Assembly: GCA_022826485.1 (NCBI GenBank)
Contig: JAJDUU010000018.1
Location: 32,678 to 96,677, forward strand
Direction: 5' to 3'
Source of the DNA: Chloroflexota bacterium
GTDB lineage: Bacteria > Chloroflexota > UBA11872
DNA: 64,000 nucleotides
Part shown: one piece after another, positions 43,383-52,102 of the stretch
Position numbering within the stretch: position 1 is the stretch's first letter
Layout: every line of letters begins with the position of its first letter
The notes under the pieces: generated by a model
The model's database searches: none
What the model was told of the DNA's origin: nothing
Seen by the model: the letters and a program-made list of their open reading frames with translations, nothing else
Translations under genes and position numbers: made by a program

Positions 43383-44720
43383 GGCCAATTTCCAGTTCGT
43401 CTCTGTACGTACTAGCGCGTTTGCGGTGACCTCGTTGCCTCCCTTCACTCGATTGCCGATCCCTACGGCAGACTGGATCCCTGACCGTTCTCCCGGCCCG
43501 AGAGGCCTGCTCCAGCGGTTGCCTGATTTGGGCTGCCAGACAGTCCTGAGCGACGGCCATTCAATGCGGGCGTTCGTATCCTGTCAGTATAGTCCGCCTA
43601 TCAGCGTGACCGCCGAGGTGATGCCTCGTGGCTGGACCCACGCTGACCGGACTTGCATGAACCAGTACACGAGACTTGGAGACACGTGGCGCGGGAGCGC
43701 TTGGAGGCTTCTGGCTGTGATCCGGCTTCCGGTTCACGAGGGCGCCGAGGCGGTGACTTGACGCCTTAGATTCCTCGCTGCGCTCGGAATGACAGAGGGG
43801 GCGCCGGAATGACAGAGGGGGCGCCGGAATGACGGAGGGGGCGCTCGGAATGACGGATGGGGGCACGAGGGGACTGCAAGCGCCTGCACGGCGGCTCGGC
43901 CCGGGCTGAGTTAGGGAAATTAGCGACCTTAGGGAATTCTTGTAAACCTCCTAACTTCGCTATAACTGCCCCGTGGACCAGGCGGCATATCGGCTGGGAG
44001 TTTCATCAGCCGCCAATCCCACGCTGCACGCAGCGCGGGCCACCGGACGAGGGCGCCCACCAGGGGCGCCCCTACCCCGATACGAAAAAGCGGGACCGCT
44101 TGCAACCGAGCCGGTTCACTTATTTCGTCATAGAAGTTAAACCCCGGACATGTATAAAAACGCCGGGCCTCCAGGTTAGGGACCGCGTCACGCACGCCCA
44201 CGATGCGGCGCCTTGTGCCGGTCATTCCGGGCTTGAGCCGGAATCGAGGTCCGTGCCTGGCGCCGGCCCGACTACCTCTCCCTCGACCTCTGCTCCCTCC
44301 ACCTGAAAGGGGGAGGGCTGGGGAGGGGGGCAGGGTGATCCAGTGGCCCGGGCTGCGGGTAGCCTGGGAGATTCGGAGTCCGCAGATGCCCTGAGGCGGA
44401 CATCCCCTCATCCTCACCTTCTCCCCAGGGAGAAGGGACCGGAGGCCTGCTCCCTCATCCTCGCCTTCTCCCCCAGGGAGAAGGGGCCGGAGGTGTCCCC
44501 TCATCCTCGCCTGCTCCCCCAGGAGACCTTTGCGTAAACCCCTCCGTCATTCCGGCGGAGGCCGGAATCCAGTCCGGTCGAACCTGGAAGCGCGCCAGAT
44601 GCTTGGCGTCGGGCGGGTCTCAGACCCGCCTCTACCGACTTATGCAAAGGTCTCCCCAGGGAGAAGGGACCGGAGGCGCGACTGGCGGAGTTTGGCGGTG
44701 GCGCTGGTTAGACTCGCGGC
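43383..44720. repeat. 1.3-kb gene-free block of dispersed repeats
   Basis: No gene with support is seen. Contents in order: R2 (43767-43800) followed by three 20-bp units of GCGCCGGAATGACRGAGGGG to 43860; a half copy of the 19.5-kb palindrome (44051-44075); a variant R1 (44221-44247); an AGGGGGAGGGCTGGGGAGGGG module (about 44311-44333); two copies of a CCTCATCCTCACCTTCTCCC ... GGGAGAAGGGACCGGAGG module (about 44404-44500) and a third, split copy; and the 132-bp mobile-like element at 44523. The stretch 43383-43760 and the stretch 43870-44040 hold nothing I can identify. Confidence 0.75.
44523..44654 (+). mobile_element. 132-bp MITE-like element with inverted ends and CCCAG duplication
   Basis: The ends GAGACCTTTGCGTAA and TTATGCAAAGGTCTC are inverted repeats (14 of 15). 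CCCAG flanks both sides (44518-44522 and 44655-44659). The interior holds R1 (44546-44572), GTCGAACCTGGAAGCGCG, and a GGCGGGTCTCAGACCCGCC hairpin. The flanks join into one intact copy of the CTTCTCCCCCAGGGAGAAGG repeat, so the element has inserted into another repeat. A full-length copy in reverse is at 47956-48086. Confidence 0.72.
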
Positions 44721-45473
44721 ATGGCGATTCGGGGTGTGCTGTTCGATCTGGGCGATACGTTGGTGACGCAGGAGCCGTTGGTCGGGTCTCCCAGCAACCG
44801 GCAGGGCGCGGCGCAGGTGGCCGAGGCGTTGGGCCGGCTGACGGAGGACGCGCCGACCGCCGAGCAGTTGACGGACCCGCTGGGCGAGACCCTGCAAGAG
44901 GCGCTGATCGAGTCGTATCAGGGTGAATGCGCCGTCCCGGACGCACGGCGCGCGTTCCTGGAGGTCCTCGATCGCTTCGACCTGGAGCCGCCGTCGGAGC
45001 TCATCGACCTGCTGCTGCCGCTGTACTTTGGGCCGCACTTCGCGCGCATGACCGTCGATCCGCAGGCGGTGCGCACGCTGGAGCTGCTGCGCCGGGCCGG
45101 CGTGCGCACGGCCGTGCTGGGGAACCTGATCCATGGCGAGGAGATGTTGGCCGAACGCCTGCGCGCGTTCGATCTGCTGCGGCTGGTGGACGCCCTGGTG
45201 CTGAGTACCGAGTCCGGCTGGATGAAGCCGCATCCGGTGGCCTTTCGCGAGGCGCTGCGCCGCCTGGACGTTCCGGCCGCCGAGGCGGTGATGGTGGGCG
45301 ACGACCTGGATTTCGACGTGCGCGCGCCGCAGGCGCTGGGCCTGCGGGGGATCTGGCTGCGGCGCGACGCCGCGACGAGCCTCGGGTCGGTGAAGCCGGA
45401 CGCGATCATCGACGATCTGGGGCAGCTGATTCCGGCCATCGCGGAGCTGGACGCCGGCGAGGCGCCGACGTGA
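44721..45473 (+). CDS. HAD superfamily hydrolase
   Basis: A 250-residue haloacid dehalogenase-like phosphatase. Motif I is FDLGDTL with nucleophile Asp9 and acid Asp12, the motif III Lys is in GWMKPHPVAF, and motif IV is MVGDDLDFDV. A helical cap lies between motifs I and II. It acts on a small phosphorylated metabolite, not identifiable from sequence. Its TGA overlaps the GTG start of the methyltransferase gene, so the two are cotranslated. Inverted copies of dispersed repeats flank the pair. Confidence 0.86.
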   Translation: MAIRGVLFDLGDTLVTQEPLVGSPSNRQGAAQVAEALGRLTEDAPTAEQLTDPLGETLQEALIESYQGECAVPDARRAFLEVLDRFDLEPPSELIDLLLPLYFGPHFARMTVDPQAVRTLELLRRAGVRTAVLGNLIHGEEMLAERLRAFDLLRLVDALVLSTESGWMKPHPVAFREALRRLDVPAAEAVMVGDDLDFDVRAPQALGLRGIWLRRDAATSLGSVKPDAIIDDLGQLIPAIAELDAGEAPT

Positions 45474-46237
45474 AGGGCATGCCCCGCAGCTCGCTGCGCA
45501 CGCTCCGGCGACGGCTCTACCGCGTCCCAAGCTCGACCTACAACCACGCCTCGGCGCGCAACCTGGAGCGCTTCGGCGAGCTGACCGCCGCCAAGGCCCA
45601 GCCGGCGGCGATTCTCAACGTGGGCGGCGGCGGTCGCGGTCTGCCGGACGCGATCACGCGCGCCGCGGGGCCAGGCGGCGTGGTGAACATCGACATCACC
45701 CGCGATCCGGCGGTGACCTGCCGCGCCGACGCGCTGCGCCTGCCGTTTGCCTCGGGGTCGTTCGACGGGGTGCTGTCCACGGCGGTGCTGGAGCACCTGC
45801 CCACGCCGCAGACCGCGATCGACGAGATGGGGCGCGTGGCCCGGCCCGGCGCCCTGCTCTATATCGAGGCGCCGTTCCTGCAGGGCTATCACGCTTCGCC
45901 GGACGACTATCACCGCTTCACCAGCAGCGGGTTGCGGCACGCCTTCCGGGCGCACCACGACGTTGAGGTGGGCGTGTGCGCCGGTCCCAGCTCGGCGCTG
46001 ACGTGGATTCTGCGGGGCTATCTGAAGGGCCTGCTGAGCGGGTTCAGCCGGCGGCGGCGGTTGGAGCTACTGGCCGACTTCGTGGCCGGATGGCTGACGG
46101 CGCCGGTGAAGTTCCTGGACCGGCTGGTGGCCGAGCGGCCGGCGGCGGAGGACTTTGCGTCGGCGTTCTATGTGCTGGCGCGGGCGGGGGCGGCGGAGGC
46201 CGAATCACCCACACCTATCAACGAGACGCGTGAATAA
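45470..46237 (+). CDS. Class I SAM-dependent methyltransferase (type 11-like)
   Basis: A 255-residue protein with an unusual glycine-rich motif I (ILNVGGGGRGLPD), NIDITRDP for the acidic strand, and LPFASGSFDGVLSTAVLEHL, the typical Methyltransf_11 block. GTG 45470 overlaps the HAD stop (GTGA); ATG 45479 is the alternative. A C-terminal helical region with AFYVLARAG closes the fold. The acceptor is unknown. Tight coupling to a HAD phosphatase suggests a joint small-molecule pathway. Confidence 0.8.
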   Translation: MKGMPRSSLRTLRRRLYRVPSSTYNHASARNLERFGELTAAKAQPAAILNVGGGGRGLPDAITRAAGPGGVVNIDITRDPAVTCRADALRLPFASGSFDGVLSTAVLEHLPTPQTAIDEMGRVARPGALLYIEAPFLQGYHASPDDYHRFTSSGLRHAFRAHHDVEVGVCAGPSSALTWILRGYLKGLLSGFSRRRRLELLADFVAGWLTAPVKFLDRLVAERPAAEDFASAFYVLARAGAAEAESPTPINETRE

Positions 46238-46350
46238 CCCGGATTGGGCGGGTCTGAGACCCGCCTCCACGCGAATTGTCCAGGGCGATCCAGGTTCGAC
46301 CGGACTGGATTCCGGCCTCCGCCGGAATGACGGAGGAGGTCGAGACTAAC
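46222..46350 (-). repeat. Degraded copy of the 132-bp element
   Basis: It carries the GGCGGGTCTGAGACCCGCC hairpin (about 46248-46266), CCAGGTTCGACCGGACTGG and a reversed R1 (46305-46331) in the same order as the element at 47956-48086, but its ends no longer form a clear inverted repeat. It begins within the last codons of the methyltransferase gene. An R2 copy (46374-46403) and a reversed CCCCTCCCCAGCCCTCCCCC module (about 46440-46470) follow, filling the gap up to the sialidase-like gene. Confidence 0.6.
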
Positions 46351-46491
46351 TTGGCGTGCGGGGTCGAGAGTCTTGGATTCCTCGCCTGCGGCTCGGAATG
46401 ACAGGTTGAGGCGCACGGGATGATGCCGGCCGGAGGACCCCCTCCCCAGCCCTCCCCCTTTCAGGTGGAGGGAGCGGAAGGTCAGATTTGC

Positions 46492-47829
46492 TCAGCGCGG
46501 CAGCCAGGTGTCGTCGAGGACTTCGTCGGTGAGGCGTTTGCCGAGCAGATAGGTGGTGTTGTCGGGATACCAGAGCACCTGCTCGCCGGCGTAGTCGGTG
46601 AAGCTGCCGTAGAGCGGCATGCCGCCGCCGCGTCCGGTCACGGAGTTGACGGCGTATTCGTTGTCGGCGAGCAGGTGGGGGCGACCGAACACCAGCGGCT
46701 GGCCGCCGGGATTGTCGATCTCGCGTCCGACGCTGACGCAGACCGGCCGGCGCGCCTTGCCGTCGCCGGGTCCGTCGGCGCCGTGCGCGGTGCCGTCGTT
46801 GTTGTGAAAGAACAGCAGGAAGCGACCGTCGCGCAGCTTGTGCAGCGGGCAGGGCGACGAGGGATGCGGGATGGGCGGTCCGCCGGGCTGAAACCGCAAC
46901 GGCGCCGCCTCGGACCACGACTCGCCGTAGTCCTCGGACACCGAGTGCCAGATCCAGCCGGTCATGGTGCGCATGACGGCCAGGATGCGGCCGTCGGAGA
47001 GATTCTGGATCGACGGCTCCATGGCGCAGCTGATGCGCGGGTCCCGAGGATGCTGCACCTGGATGCCGTGGTCGGCGTCGGGCCAGGTCGTCACCACCAG
47101 GTCCGCCGGGTCGTCCACGGTCATCACGTTGTCGAAGCGCAGGAACCAGCCCTCGTGATGGCGGGCGTTGAAGCCGATCTCCGGCGTCACCGTCTCGAAT
47201 TGCCGCTGATAGTGACTGGAGGCCCAGCGGGTCATGGGGCAGATCACCTGTCCGCGTCGATTGACGATGGGCGCCTGCCAGCCGGTGGGCACCCAGCTGC
47301 TGAGCATGGCGGGGTCGGGATCGTCGATGGCGCCGCGACCGATCACCGCGTCGTGACGCTCGCCCCAGGTGACGGCGTCGTCGTCCGAGACGCGCCAGGA
47401 CAGCACGCCCGTCATGCCGCGATCGAAGTCCACCGGGCCGGTGTTGCGGTGATAGAAGAGCCACACGCGACCGCTATGCGGCACGACCACCGGCACCGAC
47501 CACACCGGCGTCTTGCCGGAGTCGTCGGGCGGCGCCTCGACCACCGTGGGACGGCTCCAGGTGCGCCCACGGTCCTCGCTGCGGGCCGTCACGATTCGCA
47601 CGTCCACGCCGTGGAAGTGGTCGCCGGCCTGCGTCCAGGTCGCCAGGAAGGCGCCCGTGGTGGTGACGGTGACGATGAAGTGGGTGTTGCCGTTGTCCCA
47701 CGGACCGTCCGGCCGCGGCCCGGTGTCGTGGGCCGGCGTGTCGTCGTCGGCCGGTACATAGACGACGTAGTCGGGATTGGTGCGGAGGGCGTCGCGCCAG
47801 CGTTGGGCGGCCGTGGATTTCGGCGGCAT
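46492..47829 (-). CDS. Sialidase-like (BNR/Asp-box) six-bladed propeller protein
   Basis: A 445-residue protein from ATG 47829. Asp-boxes of the form S-x-D-x-G-x-T/S-W are seen in SEDRGRTWS and SEDYGESWS, and LSDGRILAVMRT and LRDGRFLLFF are blade strands. No signal peptide is found, so it is probably cytosolic. Family members hydrolyse sialic or related acidic sugars, or are uncharacterised. Relatives lie in tandem at 56-61 kb but are clearly more similar to each other than to this one. An upstream ATG (47898) is in frame but lacks a ribosome site. Confidence 0.75.
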   Translation of the reverse strand: MPPKSTAAQRWRDALRTNPDYVVYVPADDDTPAHDTGPRPDGPWDNGNTHFIVTVTTTGAFLATWTQAGDHFHGVDVRIVTARSEDRGRTWSRPTVVEAPPDDSGKTPVWSVPVVVPHSGRVWLFYHRNTGPVDFDRGMTGVLSWRVSDDDAVTWGERHDAVIGRGAIDDPDPAMLSSWVPTGWQAPIVNRRGQVICPMTRWASSHYQRQFETVTPEIGFNARHHEGWFLRFDNVMTVDDPADLVVTTWPDADHGIQVQHPRDPRISCAMEPSIQNLSDGRILAVMRTMTGWIWHSVSEDYGESWSEAAPLRFQPGGPPIPHPSSPCPLHKLRDGRFLLFFHNNDGTAHGADGPGDGKARRPVCVSVGREIDNPGGQPLVFGRPHLLADNEYAVNSVTGRGGGMPLYGSFTDYAGEQVLWYPDNTTYLLGKRLTDEVLDDTWLPR

Positions 47830-47955
47830 TGCGTGCACCTTCGAGGGCGGGACGCCGCGGCCTTGCAGCGCCGGTGGGCCGGTCACGGCCAACGTCATCC
47901 CGACGGAAGCGGTCCCATCATCCCACCCGCGCGAATGGCGCGCCTATTCCGGTCG

Positions 47956-48086
47956 GAGACGTTCGCAAAACCTCGAACGGGGGCGTCTCAGACTCGCCCG
48001 ACGCCAAGCATCCGTCGCGCTTCCAGGTTCGACCGGACTGGATTCCGGCCTTCGCCGGAATGACGGAGGGGTTTCGCAGAGGTCTC
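47956..48086 (-). mobile_element. 131-bp MITE-like element, reverse copy
   Basis: Reverse complement of the element at 44523-44654, with the same internal order: R1 (48038-48064), CGAACCTGGAAGCGCG, GATGCTTGGCGTCGGGCG and a weakened hairpin. The ends GAGACGTTCGCAAAA and TTTCGCAGAGGTCTC are diverged inverted repeats. Flanks GGTCG and CGTCG match at 4 of 5 bases, consistent with an old target duplication. It occupies most of the gap between the sialidase-like gene and the HAD gene. Confidence 0.68.
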
Positions 48087-48109
48087 CGTCGCGGGTGGTA
48101 GGTTCCGGT

Positions 48110-48862
48110 GTGGCCACTTCGTATCCGGCGGCCGTGTTCTTTGACGCCTACGGCACGCTGATCCACTTTCCGGAAGACCCCTCGCCGTTCGATTACATGG
48201 CCGACGCGCTGCGGCGGGCGGGGGTTGACCTGCCGCGCGCGCGCCTTGACGACGCGCTGCACGCGGAGATGCGCTACTACAAGGCGCACTACGCCTCGGT
48301 GCGCACGGCGGACGACCTGGAACGGCTCCGCATTGAGGACGCCCGGGTCTACCTGGAGGCGCTGGGCGATACCGGCGCCGCAGCGCTCGACCTGAATCAT
48401 GTCGCGGACGAGCTGGCGGCGGCTTTCGAGAGCCGCGTGCTTCCCGACGCGCATGCGGCCATCGACCTGGTGCGAGCGGCCGGCGTGCGCGCCGGCGTCC
48501 TCAGCAACTTCAGCTACCTGCTGCCGCTGGTCCTCGACGAGGCGGGACTTGGGGACGGTCTGGACCCAATCGTCTTCTCGGCGGCCGTGGGCGCGGAGAA
48601 GCCCGACCCGAAAATCTTTGCCGCCGCGGCGACCGCGGTGGGCGCGGACCTTGCCGACTGCGTGCTCATCGGCGACGACCTGGCGAACGACGTCGGCGGC
48701 GCGCAGGGTTGCGGGATGCCGGTGGTCTGGCTGGCGCGGGATGGATCGGACGCCCCGCCGCGCGTGGCCGCGGCCCGTAACCTGGTGGATGCCGCCCGGC
48801 TGGCCCTGGGACCCGGTTGGCGTGGCCTGTCACTCGGTGAGCGCACGGCGGCGGACGCCTGA
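48110..48862 (+). CDS. HAD superfamily hydrolase (haloacid dehalogenase-like)
   Basis: A 250-residue phosphatase-like enzyme. Motif I is VFFDAYGTLI (Asp12), motif II is GVLSNFSY, the motif III Lys is in GAEKPDPKIF, and motif IV is LIGDDLANDV. The GTG at 48110 directly precedes the first strand and follows a repeat element, so the upstream open frame is not coding. The stop is 1 bp before the YjbQ gene. It is a different subfamily from the HAD gene at 44721 (DAYGT rather than DLGDT). Confidence 0.85.
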   Translation: MATSYPAAVFFDAYGTLIHFPEDPSPFDYMADALRRAGVDLPRARLDDALHAEMRYYKAHYASVRTADDLERLRIEDARVYLEALGDTGAAALDLNHVADELAAAFESRVLPDAHAAIDLVRAAGVRAGVLSNFSYLLPLVLDEAGLGDGLDPIVFSAAVGAEKPDPKIFAAAATAVGADLADCVLIGDDLANDVGGAQGCGMPVVWLARDGSDAPPRVAAARNLVDAARLALGPGWRGLSLGERTAADA

Positions 48863-48863
48863 C

Positions 48864-49265
48864 ATGAGCCTCGCCTCGTTGCGCATCACGACCACCGCCC
48901 GAACGTCCGTGCACCCCATTGGCCGGCAGATCCAGGCCGCCCTCGACGCGCAGGTCGTCACGGACGGCTTGCTGCTGGTCAGCGTCCCGCACACCACCTG
49001 CGCCGTGACGCTGAACGAGCCCGAATCGGGCCTGCTCGACGACCTGGCGCGGTCGCTTGAGCGACTGGTTCCGTGGCACGACGACTACGCGCACAACCGG
49101 GGATCGGAGGACAACGCGGCGGCCCACGTCCGCGCCGCCCTGCTGGGGCATCAGTTGCTCGTGCCGGTCGTCAACGGGCGCCTCGAGATTGGCGTGTGGC
49201 AGGACGTGCTGCTGGTCGAGTGCGATGGCCCACGCACGCGGACGGTGGAGCTGCGATTGATCTGA
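48864..49265 (+). CDS. YjbQ/UPF0047 family protein
   Basis: A 133-residue protein of the YjbQ family, annotated as secondary thiamine-phosphate synthase on the basis of weak activity; its main role is not known. Conserved blocks are PHTTCAVTLNEPESGLLDD, HNRGSEDNAAAHVRAALLG and LEIGVWQDVLLVECDGPR, covering the metal-binding His and Glu residues. Start and length match the family. It is probably cotranslated with the HAD gene just upstream. Confidence 0.9.
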   Translation: MSLASLRITTTARTSVHPIGRQIQAALDAQVVTDGLLLVSVPHTTCAVTLNEPESGLLDDLARSLERLVPWHDDYAHNRGSEDNAAAHVRAALLGHQLLVPVVNGRLEIGVWQDVLLVECDGPRTRTVELRLI

Positions 49266-49287
49266 GTCGCTGTGGATCGCGGCTCGG

Positions 49288-50805
49288 CTATCCCTGCAGC
49301 GACGCGACCTTGGCGAATGAACCGGCGAGCGCCGGATACAGCTCCTGGTAGAGACGGTAGGTCGCCTCGTAGACGGCGTGCGTGTCCGGGCACGGTTCGA
49401 TGTCTTGGGTTTGGCTGGCGGTCGCCGCGCACGCCTCCTGAACGGAGGCGTACACGCCGACGGCAACGCCGGCCAGCAGCGCCGCGCCGAAGGCCGGGCC
49501 GCGGTCCTCGGGCTCGAGGCTGATCGGGAGACCGAGCACGTCGGCCACGATCTGCCGCCAGAGCGGGCTGCGCGCGCCGCCCCCGGCGATCTTGACCCGT
49601 CGCGCCGGCAGGCCGAGGTCCTGGATGATCTCGAGTCCGTCGCGAAGGCTGAACGCCACGCCTTCGAGCACGGCGCGCACCACGTCGCCGCGCCCGTGGG
49701 CGGTCGTGAGGCCGAAGAGCACGCCGCGTGCGTTGGGATCCAGGTGCGGCGTGCGCTCGCCCTGGAGATAGGGCAGCCAGATGAGTCCACGGCTGCCGGC
49801 CGGCGATGCGGCCGCCTCGCGGGTCAATGCGTCGTAGGGGTCGCCGTCGCCCGCGTCAGGCGCGCCCAGCGTGTCGCGAATCCAGCGCAGCGAAATTCCG
49901 GCGCCCTGGGTCACGCCCATGACGTGCCAGGTCTCCGGCAGCGCATGGCAGAACGTGTGCACGCGACCCGCGGGATCGATCCGCGGTTGGTCGCCCGCCA
50001 CGAACACGACGCCCGAGGACCCGACGGTCACGAGCGCATCGCCCGCGGCGACGATCCCCGCGGCCACGCCGCCGGCGGCCTGGTCGCCCGCGCCGGCGGC
50101 AACGGGCAGTCCGGCGGGCAGGCCCAGGGTTTCCGCCGCGGCGGCAGTCAGCGCGCCGGCCGGCTCGGGCGACTCGACCACGCGCGGCAGCCACTCCAGC
50201 GGAATCGCCAAGTCGCGCAACATTGCTTCGGACCACTCGCGCGTGGCCACGTCGAAAAGCGCCGTGCCCGAGGCGTCCGCAACGTCGGCGGCGGCCTCGC
50301 CGGTGAGACGCAGGCGAATGAAGTCCTTGGGCAGGAGCACGCGTCGGATTCGGGCGTAGGCGTCGGGCTCGTGCTCGCGCACCCACAAGAGTTTCGGCGC
50401 CGTGAAGCCTTCCAGCGGCGGATTGGCGGTGCGCGCGATGACCTCGGCCAGACCTATGTCGCGCTCGATGGCCTGGCGCTGTGCGGATGTGCGCTGGTCG
50501 CACCAAAGGATGGCCGGCCGGATCGACCGGTCGCGCTCGTCCAGCAGCGTGGCGCCGTGCATCTGGCCGGTGAGCCCGATGCCCCGAATGGTCGAAGGGT
50601 GCGGCGCGGCCCGGACGCAGGCGCCGAGGGCTTCGAACGCCGCTCGTTCCCAGGCGGCGGGATCCTGCTCGGCCCATCCGGGTCGCGGCGTGTCCATGGG
50701 GTAGTCCGCCGCGTGCGTGGCCAGGATGCGTCCATCGCGCGCGGTCAGCACGGCCCGCGCGCTGGTGGTACCGAGGTCGAGGCCCAGTAGCAGGTCGTCG
50801 GTCAT
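49288..50805 (-). CDS. xylB: Xylulokinase (FGGY carbohydrate kinase)
   Basis: Phosphorylates D-xylulose or a related ketose with ATP. The 505-residue FGGY kinase has GLDLGTTSARAVL near the N-terminus, LTGQMHGATLLD (the xylulokinase-type QMHG loop), AGAGDQAAGGVAAG with the catalytic Asp about residue 236, and KIAGGGARSPLWRQI in the C-terminal ATP lobe. ATG 50805 is favoured over 50820. A decayed second copy of its start lies at 51912-52061, and the SDR gene that originally preceded it is now separated by inserted genes. Confidence 0.9.
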   Translation of the reverse strand: MTDDLLLGLDLGTTSARAVLTARDGRILATHAADYPMDTPRPGWAEQDPAAWERAAFEALGACVRAAPHPSTIRGIGLTGQMHGATLLDERDRSIRPAILWCDQRTSAQRQAIERDIGLAEVIARTANPPLEGFTAPKLLWVREHEPDAYARIRRVLLPKDFIRLRLTGEAAADVADASGTALFDVATREWSEAMLRDLAIPLEWLPRVVESPEPAGALTAAAAETLGLPAGLPVAAGAGDQAAGGVAAGIVAAGDALVTVGSSGVVFVAGDQPRIDPAGRVHTFCHALPETWHVMGVTQGAGISLRWIRDTLGAPDAGDGDPYDALTREAAASPAGSRGLIWLPYLQGERTPHLDPNARGVLFGLTTAHGRGDVVRAVLEGVAFSLRDGLEIIQDLGLPARRVKIAGGGARSPLWRQIVADVLGLPISLEPEDRGPAFGAALLAGVAVGVYASVQEACAATASQTQDIEPCPDTHAVYEATYRLYQELYPALAGSFAKVASLQG

Positions 50806-50835
50806 TGCGAAGGCGGACACGTCAACCGCATCCGA

Positions 50836-50910
50836 TCACCAGGCGGTGACGCCGCCATCGCCGACCAGGTCGTGGCCGGTCACGAAGGCCGCGGCGTGGG
50901 CCTCCGACAA
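50836..50910 (-). pseudogene. C-terminal fragment of a short-chain dehydrogenase
   Basis: This 25-codon piece ends FVTGHDLVGDGGVTAW and stop, and matches the end of the intact SDR at 52103 (YVTGHDLVVDGGVTAW). It sits 30 bp upstream of xylB, at the same place the intact SDR end holds relative to the xylB fragment at 51912-52061. It is one half of a duplicated SDR-xylB junction. Confidence 0.75.
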
Positions 50911-51004
50911 ACTGCCCGGGTCCATGTCAGGCTGGCAGCCGAGACTCGCGCAGAGGGCAAGACATGCCGTCATCAGCGCCGGTCGGCGAAGGCGGCTCCG
51001 AGCG

Positions 51005-51400
51005 TCACGCTTGAGCCTTCTCCTCCATGATCTGAATCAGGTTGCCGCATGTATCGTCGAAGACTGCGGTAATGACCGTCCCCAGGTCGGTTGGCGGCTG
51101 CACGAATCGCACACCCTTCGCCACGAGACGCTCGTGCTCGGCTCCGACATCGTCGACCGCGAAGGAGGTAAAGGGGATCCCGTCCTCCACGAGCGCCTTC
51201 CTGTACGGACCGATTGCGGGGTGTGCAGCGGGCTCAAGCACCAACTCCGTCCCCTCCGGAGCTTCCTCGGATACCACGGTGATCCACGAGTGCTCTCCGA
51301 GAGGGATGTTGTGCTTTACACGAAAACCCAGCGTTTCCGTGTAAAAGCGAAGTGCCTTCTGCTGATCGTCCACGGCGACGCCGCTCAGGTTGATTCTCAT
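51005..51400 (-). CDS. VOC (glyoxalase/bleomycin resistance) family protein
   Basis: A 131-residue vicinal-oxygen-chelate protein with two beta-alpha-beta-beta-beta modules: VAVDDQQKALRFYTETLGF at the N-terminus and FAVDDVGAEHERLVAKGVRF in the second half, ending DTCGNLIQIME with the metal Glu. GGAGG ten bases before the ATG fixes the start. Its ATG overlaps the stop of the ArsR-type regulator (ATGA), so it is probably the controlled gene. It may modify or bind a toxic small molecule. Confidence 0.85.
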   Translation of the reverse strand: MRINLSGVAVDDQQKALRFYTETLGFRVKHNIPLGEHSWITVVSEEAPEGTELVLEPAAHPAIGPYRKALVEDGIPFTSFAVDDVGAEHERLVAKGVRFVQPPTDLGTVITAVFDDTCGNLIQIMEEKAQA

Positions 51401-51726
51401 TTCTCGATGTCCTCCTCCGTTGAGTGTGACGTGTCCTCGTCTGTCGAGACCGGCCACCGCTGCCCGATTGCCTTCAGCGGCGCGCCCACGAACCAGTGGA
51501 GCTTCGACCTTCCCTCGCGCCGCGTGCGGATAAGCCCGGCGGCTTCCAGGACGTCCAAGTGTTGCGAGATCGCCTGCCGCGACGAGTTGATGCCGTGCTT
51601 CATGATCAGGCGCCCACAAATCTCGAAGAGCGATTGACCCGACCGATCCACGAGCTCATCCAGGATGGCCCGCCTGGTTCGGTCAGCGATCGCGTGATAG
51701 ATGTCCACATGGCGCATGTTATGCAA
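51397..51726 (-). CDS. ArsR-family transcriptional regulator
   Basis: A 109-residue winged-helix repressor. The first helix reads IYHAIADRTRRAILDELV, and the recognition helix region SRQAISQHLDVLEAAGLIRTR is typical of ArsR proteins, followed by a wing EGRSKLHWF and APLKAIGQRW. No cysteine pair of the metal sensors is present, so it likely senses another signal or acts by dimer context. It overlaps the VOC gene by 4 bp. The pair has a different neighbourhood from the flanking sugar genes and appears inserted between duplicated segments. Confidence 0.88.
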   Translation of the reverse strand: MHNMRHVDIYHAIADRTRRAILDELVDRSGQSLFEICGRLIMKHGINSSRQAISQHLDVLEAAGLIRTRREGRSKLHWFVGAPLKAIGQRWPVSTDEDTSHSTEEDIEK

Positions 51727-51911
51727 GCATAGCCTTGCATGTCAACCCTTGCGGGTCGATGCGCGCCGCGAAGTACCCCTCACGCCCGAGGAGATTGCGG
51801 CCGCAAGGCTTCGACCTGTTCGGAGTGCCGCCACTGTTCCGTTGGGTACCTCGCGGACAACCTCTCCAAGGCGGCCGTCAACTGCCGTTCCACATCGCTC
51901 ATGCAGCTCCC

Positions 51912-52061
51912 TCACTCTTTCGACAGCTTCAAGTAGGGCCGCGGCGGGTCCACGGGGTAGTCCGCCGCATGGGTGGCCAGGATGCGCCCGTCGCGAGCCG
52001 TCAGCACCGCTCGTGCACTCGTGGTGCTCGGGTCCAGGCCGAGCAGCAAGTCGTCGCTCGT
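51912..52061 (-). pseudogene. N-terminal fragment of xylulokinase
   Basis: About 49 codons match the start of the intact xylB at 50805: DDLLLGLDPSTTSARAVL and DGRILATHAADYPVDPPRP. The start codon position reads ACG instead of ATG, and after PRP the frame diverges and stops. It lies about 40 bp downstream of the SDR stop, the same relative order as the SDR fragment and intact xylB at 50.8 kb. Confidence 0.8.
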
Positions 52062-52102
52062 TGCGGCGTCCTGGCGAGCGTGGGCGCCTAAGCCGCACAC
52101 GG

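Noticed and set aside
43180..43761. A 193-codon plus-strand frame upstream of the TIR gene
   Set aside because: It runs over the TIR gene 5' end, its promoter and repeat DNA, with no ribosome site and no conserved pattern.
43801..43860. Short tandem repeats resembling the beginning of a CRISPR array
   Set aside because: The units are directly adjacent without spacers, and no cas genes are present. It is a simple tandem duplication of the R2 tail.
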